Assembly: GCA_030598125.1 (NCBI GenBank) | Contig: JAUVQN010000099.1 | Span: forward strand, 1-5,321 | Direction: 5' to 3' | DNA length: 5,321 nucleotides | DNA from: Coriobacteriia bacterium | GTDB taxonomy: Bacteria > Actinomycetota > Coriobacteriia > Anaerosomatales > JAUVQN01 | In this document: piece by piece, positions 5,169 to 5,321 of the stretch | How the letters are laid out: each line of letters begins with the position of its first letter | How positions within the stretch are numbered: the first letter of the stretch is position 1 | Made by a program: the position numbers and the translations under genes | Notes under the pieces: generated by a model | Told to the model about the DNA's origin: nothing | What the model saw: the letters and a program-made list of their open reading frames with translations, nothing else | Databases searched by the model: none

Positions 5169-5197
5169 CTGCCCCGCCCCGCCCGTTAGGGTATCCT
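5169..5197 (+). promoter_or_regulatory. Candidate promoter for the gene starting at 5307 (or 5238)
   Basis: TATCCT at 5192-5197 resembles a -10 box. CTGCCC at 5169-5174 is a weak -35 match (T, G and C in register) with a 17-nt spacer. Transcription would start near 5204, about 100 nt before the ATG at 5307. The candidate lies between the two repeat copies. It is plausible by position and AT-richness against a GC-rich background, but not proven. Confidence 0.35.
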
Positions 5198-5228
5198 CAT
5201 ACGCGGCGCCCGCCCGGGCGTCGATACT

Positions 5229-5259
5229 GCGCGCCGCATGGCGAGTGTGGAGCGTACGC
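5229..5259 (+). repeat. Imperfect direct repeat, copy 2
   Basis: The copy begins with the same 11 bases, GCGCGCCGCAT (5229-5239), shares GCG at 5241-5243, and ends with GCGTACGC (5252-5259). The spacing between the two conserved blocks differs by one base from copy 1. CGATACTGC (5222-5230) overlaps its left end. Confidence 0.55.
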
Positions 5260-5271
5260 ATCTGGGGTCAT

Positions 5272-5286
5272 CCGGCAAGAAGCCGG
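5272..5286 (+). other. Leader hairpin before the last gene
   Basis: CCGGC (5272-5276) and GCCGG (5282-5286) form a perfect 5-bp stem with loop AAGAA. It ends 5 nt before the purine-rich ribosome binding site and would leave that site exposed. Confidence 0.35.
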
Positions 5287-5291
5287 GAACT

Positions 5292-5303
5292 GAGGAGGAG
5301 GAG
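5292..5303 (+). promoter_or_regulatory. Strong ribosome binding site for the last gene
   Basis: GAGGAGGAGGAG contains several overlapping AGGAGG-like registers 3-8 nt before the ATG at 5307. It supports that ATG as the start and suggests efficient translation. Confidence 0.75.
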
Positions 5304-5306
5304 CAC

Positions 5307-5321
5307 ATGGTGAAGGCTAGC
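5307..5321 (+). CDS. Start of an unidentified protein, 3' truncated by window edge
   Basis: Only five codons (MVKAS) are visible before the window ends, so no function can be given. The ATG at 5307 is preferred because of the strong purine-rich binding site just before it. The reading frame is also open further upstream: an ATG at 5238 is exactly 23 codons away in the same frame, would add MASVERTHLGSS and further residues, and has no binding site. In several actinobacterial genomes comF is followed by hpf/raiA and secA; whether this gene is one of them cannot be judged from five residues. Confidence 0.6.

Noticed and set aside
5083..5313. Small + strand reading frame covering the gap after the lipoprotein gene
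   Set aside because: It is Arg-rich, begins inside the lipoprotein gene in another frame, has no binding site and spans the candidate promoter and repeats.
1..5321. CRISPR arrays, tRNA genes, insertion sequences or phage genes
   Set aside because: No regularly spaced repeats, cloverleaf-compatible segments, transposase motifs or terminal inverted repeats were seen on either strand.

Overview
The window is a GC-rich (roughly two-thirds G+C by eye) bacterial segment in which every convincing gene lies on the + strand. Codon use, intergenic style and protein flavour suggest a high-GC Gram-positive. A Coriobacteriia-like or otherwise deep-branching member of the Actinomycetota is my best guess, but this is inference, since the window holds no rRNA or other phylogenetic marker.

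Left part (1-3095): the C-terminal two-thirds of S-adenosylhomocysteine hydrolase (ahcY, cut by the window edge), then methylthioribose-1-phosphate isomerase (mtnA), then an AEC-family membrane transporter. The first two genes recycle the by-products of S-adenosylmethionine use: AhcY handles S-adenosylhomocysteine from methyl transfer, and MtnA handles the methylthioribose phosphate made from methylthioadenosine. Tight spacing, good ribosome binding sites and no clear terminator suggest co-transcription. The transporter may serve the same chemistry, but that rests on context only. MtnA carries an extra block of about 50 residues just before its conserved C-terminal motif.

Middle (3096-4226): a ComF-family phosphoribosyltransferase with an N-terminal zinc-finger region. 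A strong extended -10 promoter sits inside the 3' end of this gene. It leads into a stretch of about 185 nt that looks like a structured non-coding RNA: the two ends pair with each other, and between them lie a GNRA-capped hairpin, a long GC helix enclosing a junction-like region, and a GC hairpin with a TTCG-containing loop. Size, structure and position beside comF make the raiA RNA class my preferred identity. This is the most interesting element of the window.

Right part (4227-5321): a secreted lipoprotein of the amino-acid-type solute-binding family 3. It has lost the arginine that normally grips the ligand carboxylate, ends in an acidic low-complexity tail, and has no permease or ATPase visible beside it. 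A gene-free stretch of about 175 nt follows. It holds a candidate promoter bracketed by two imperfect copies of a ~32-nt repeat, and then the first codons of a further gene with a very strong ribosome binding site.
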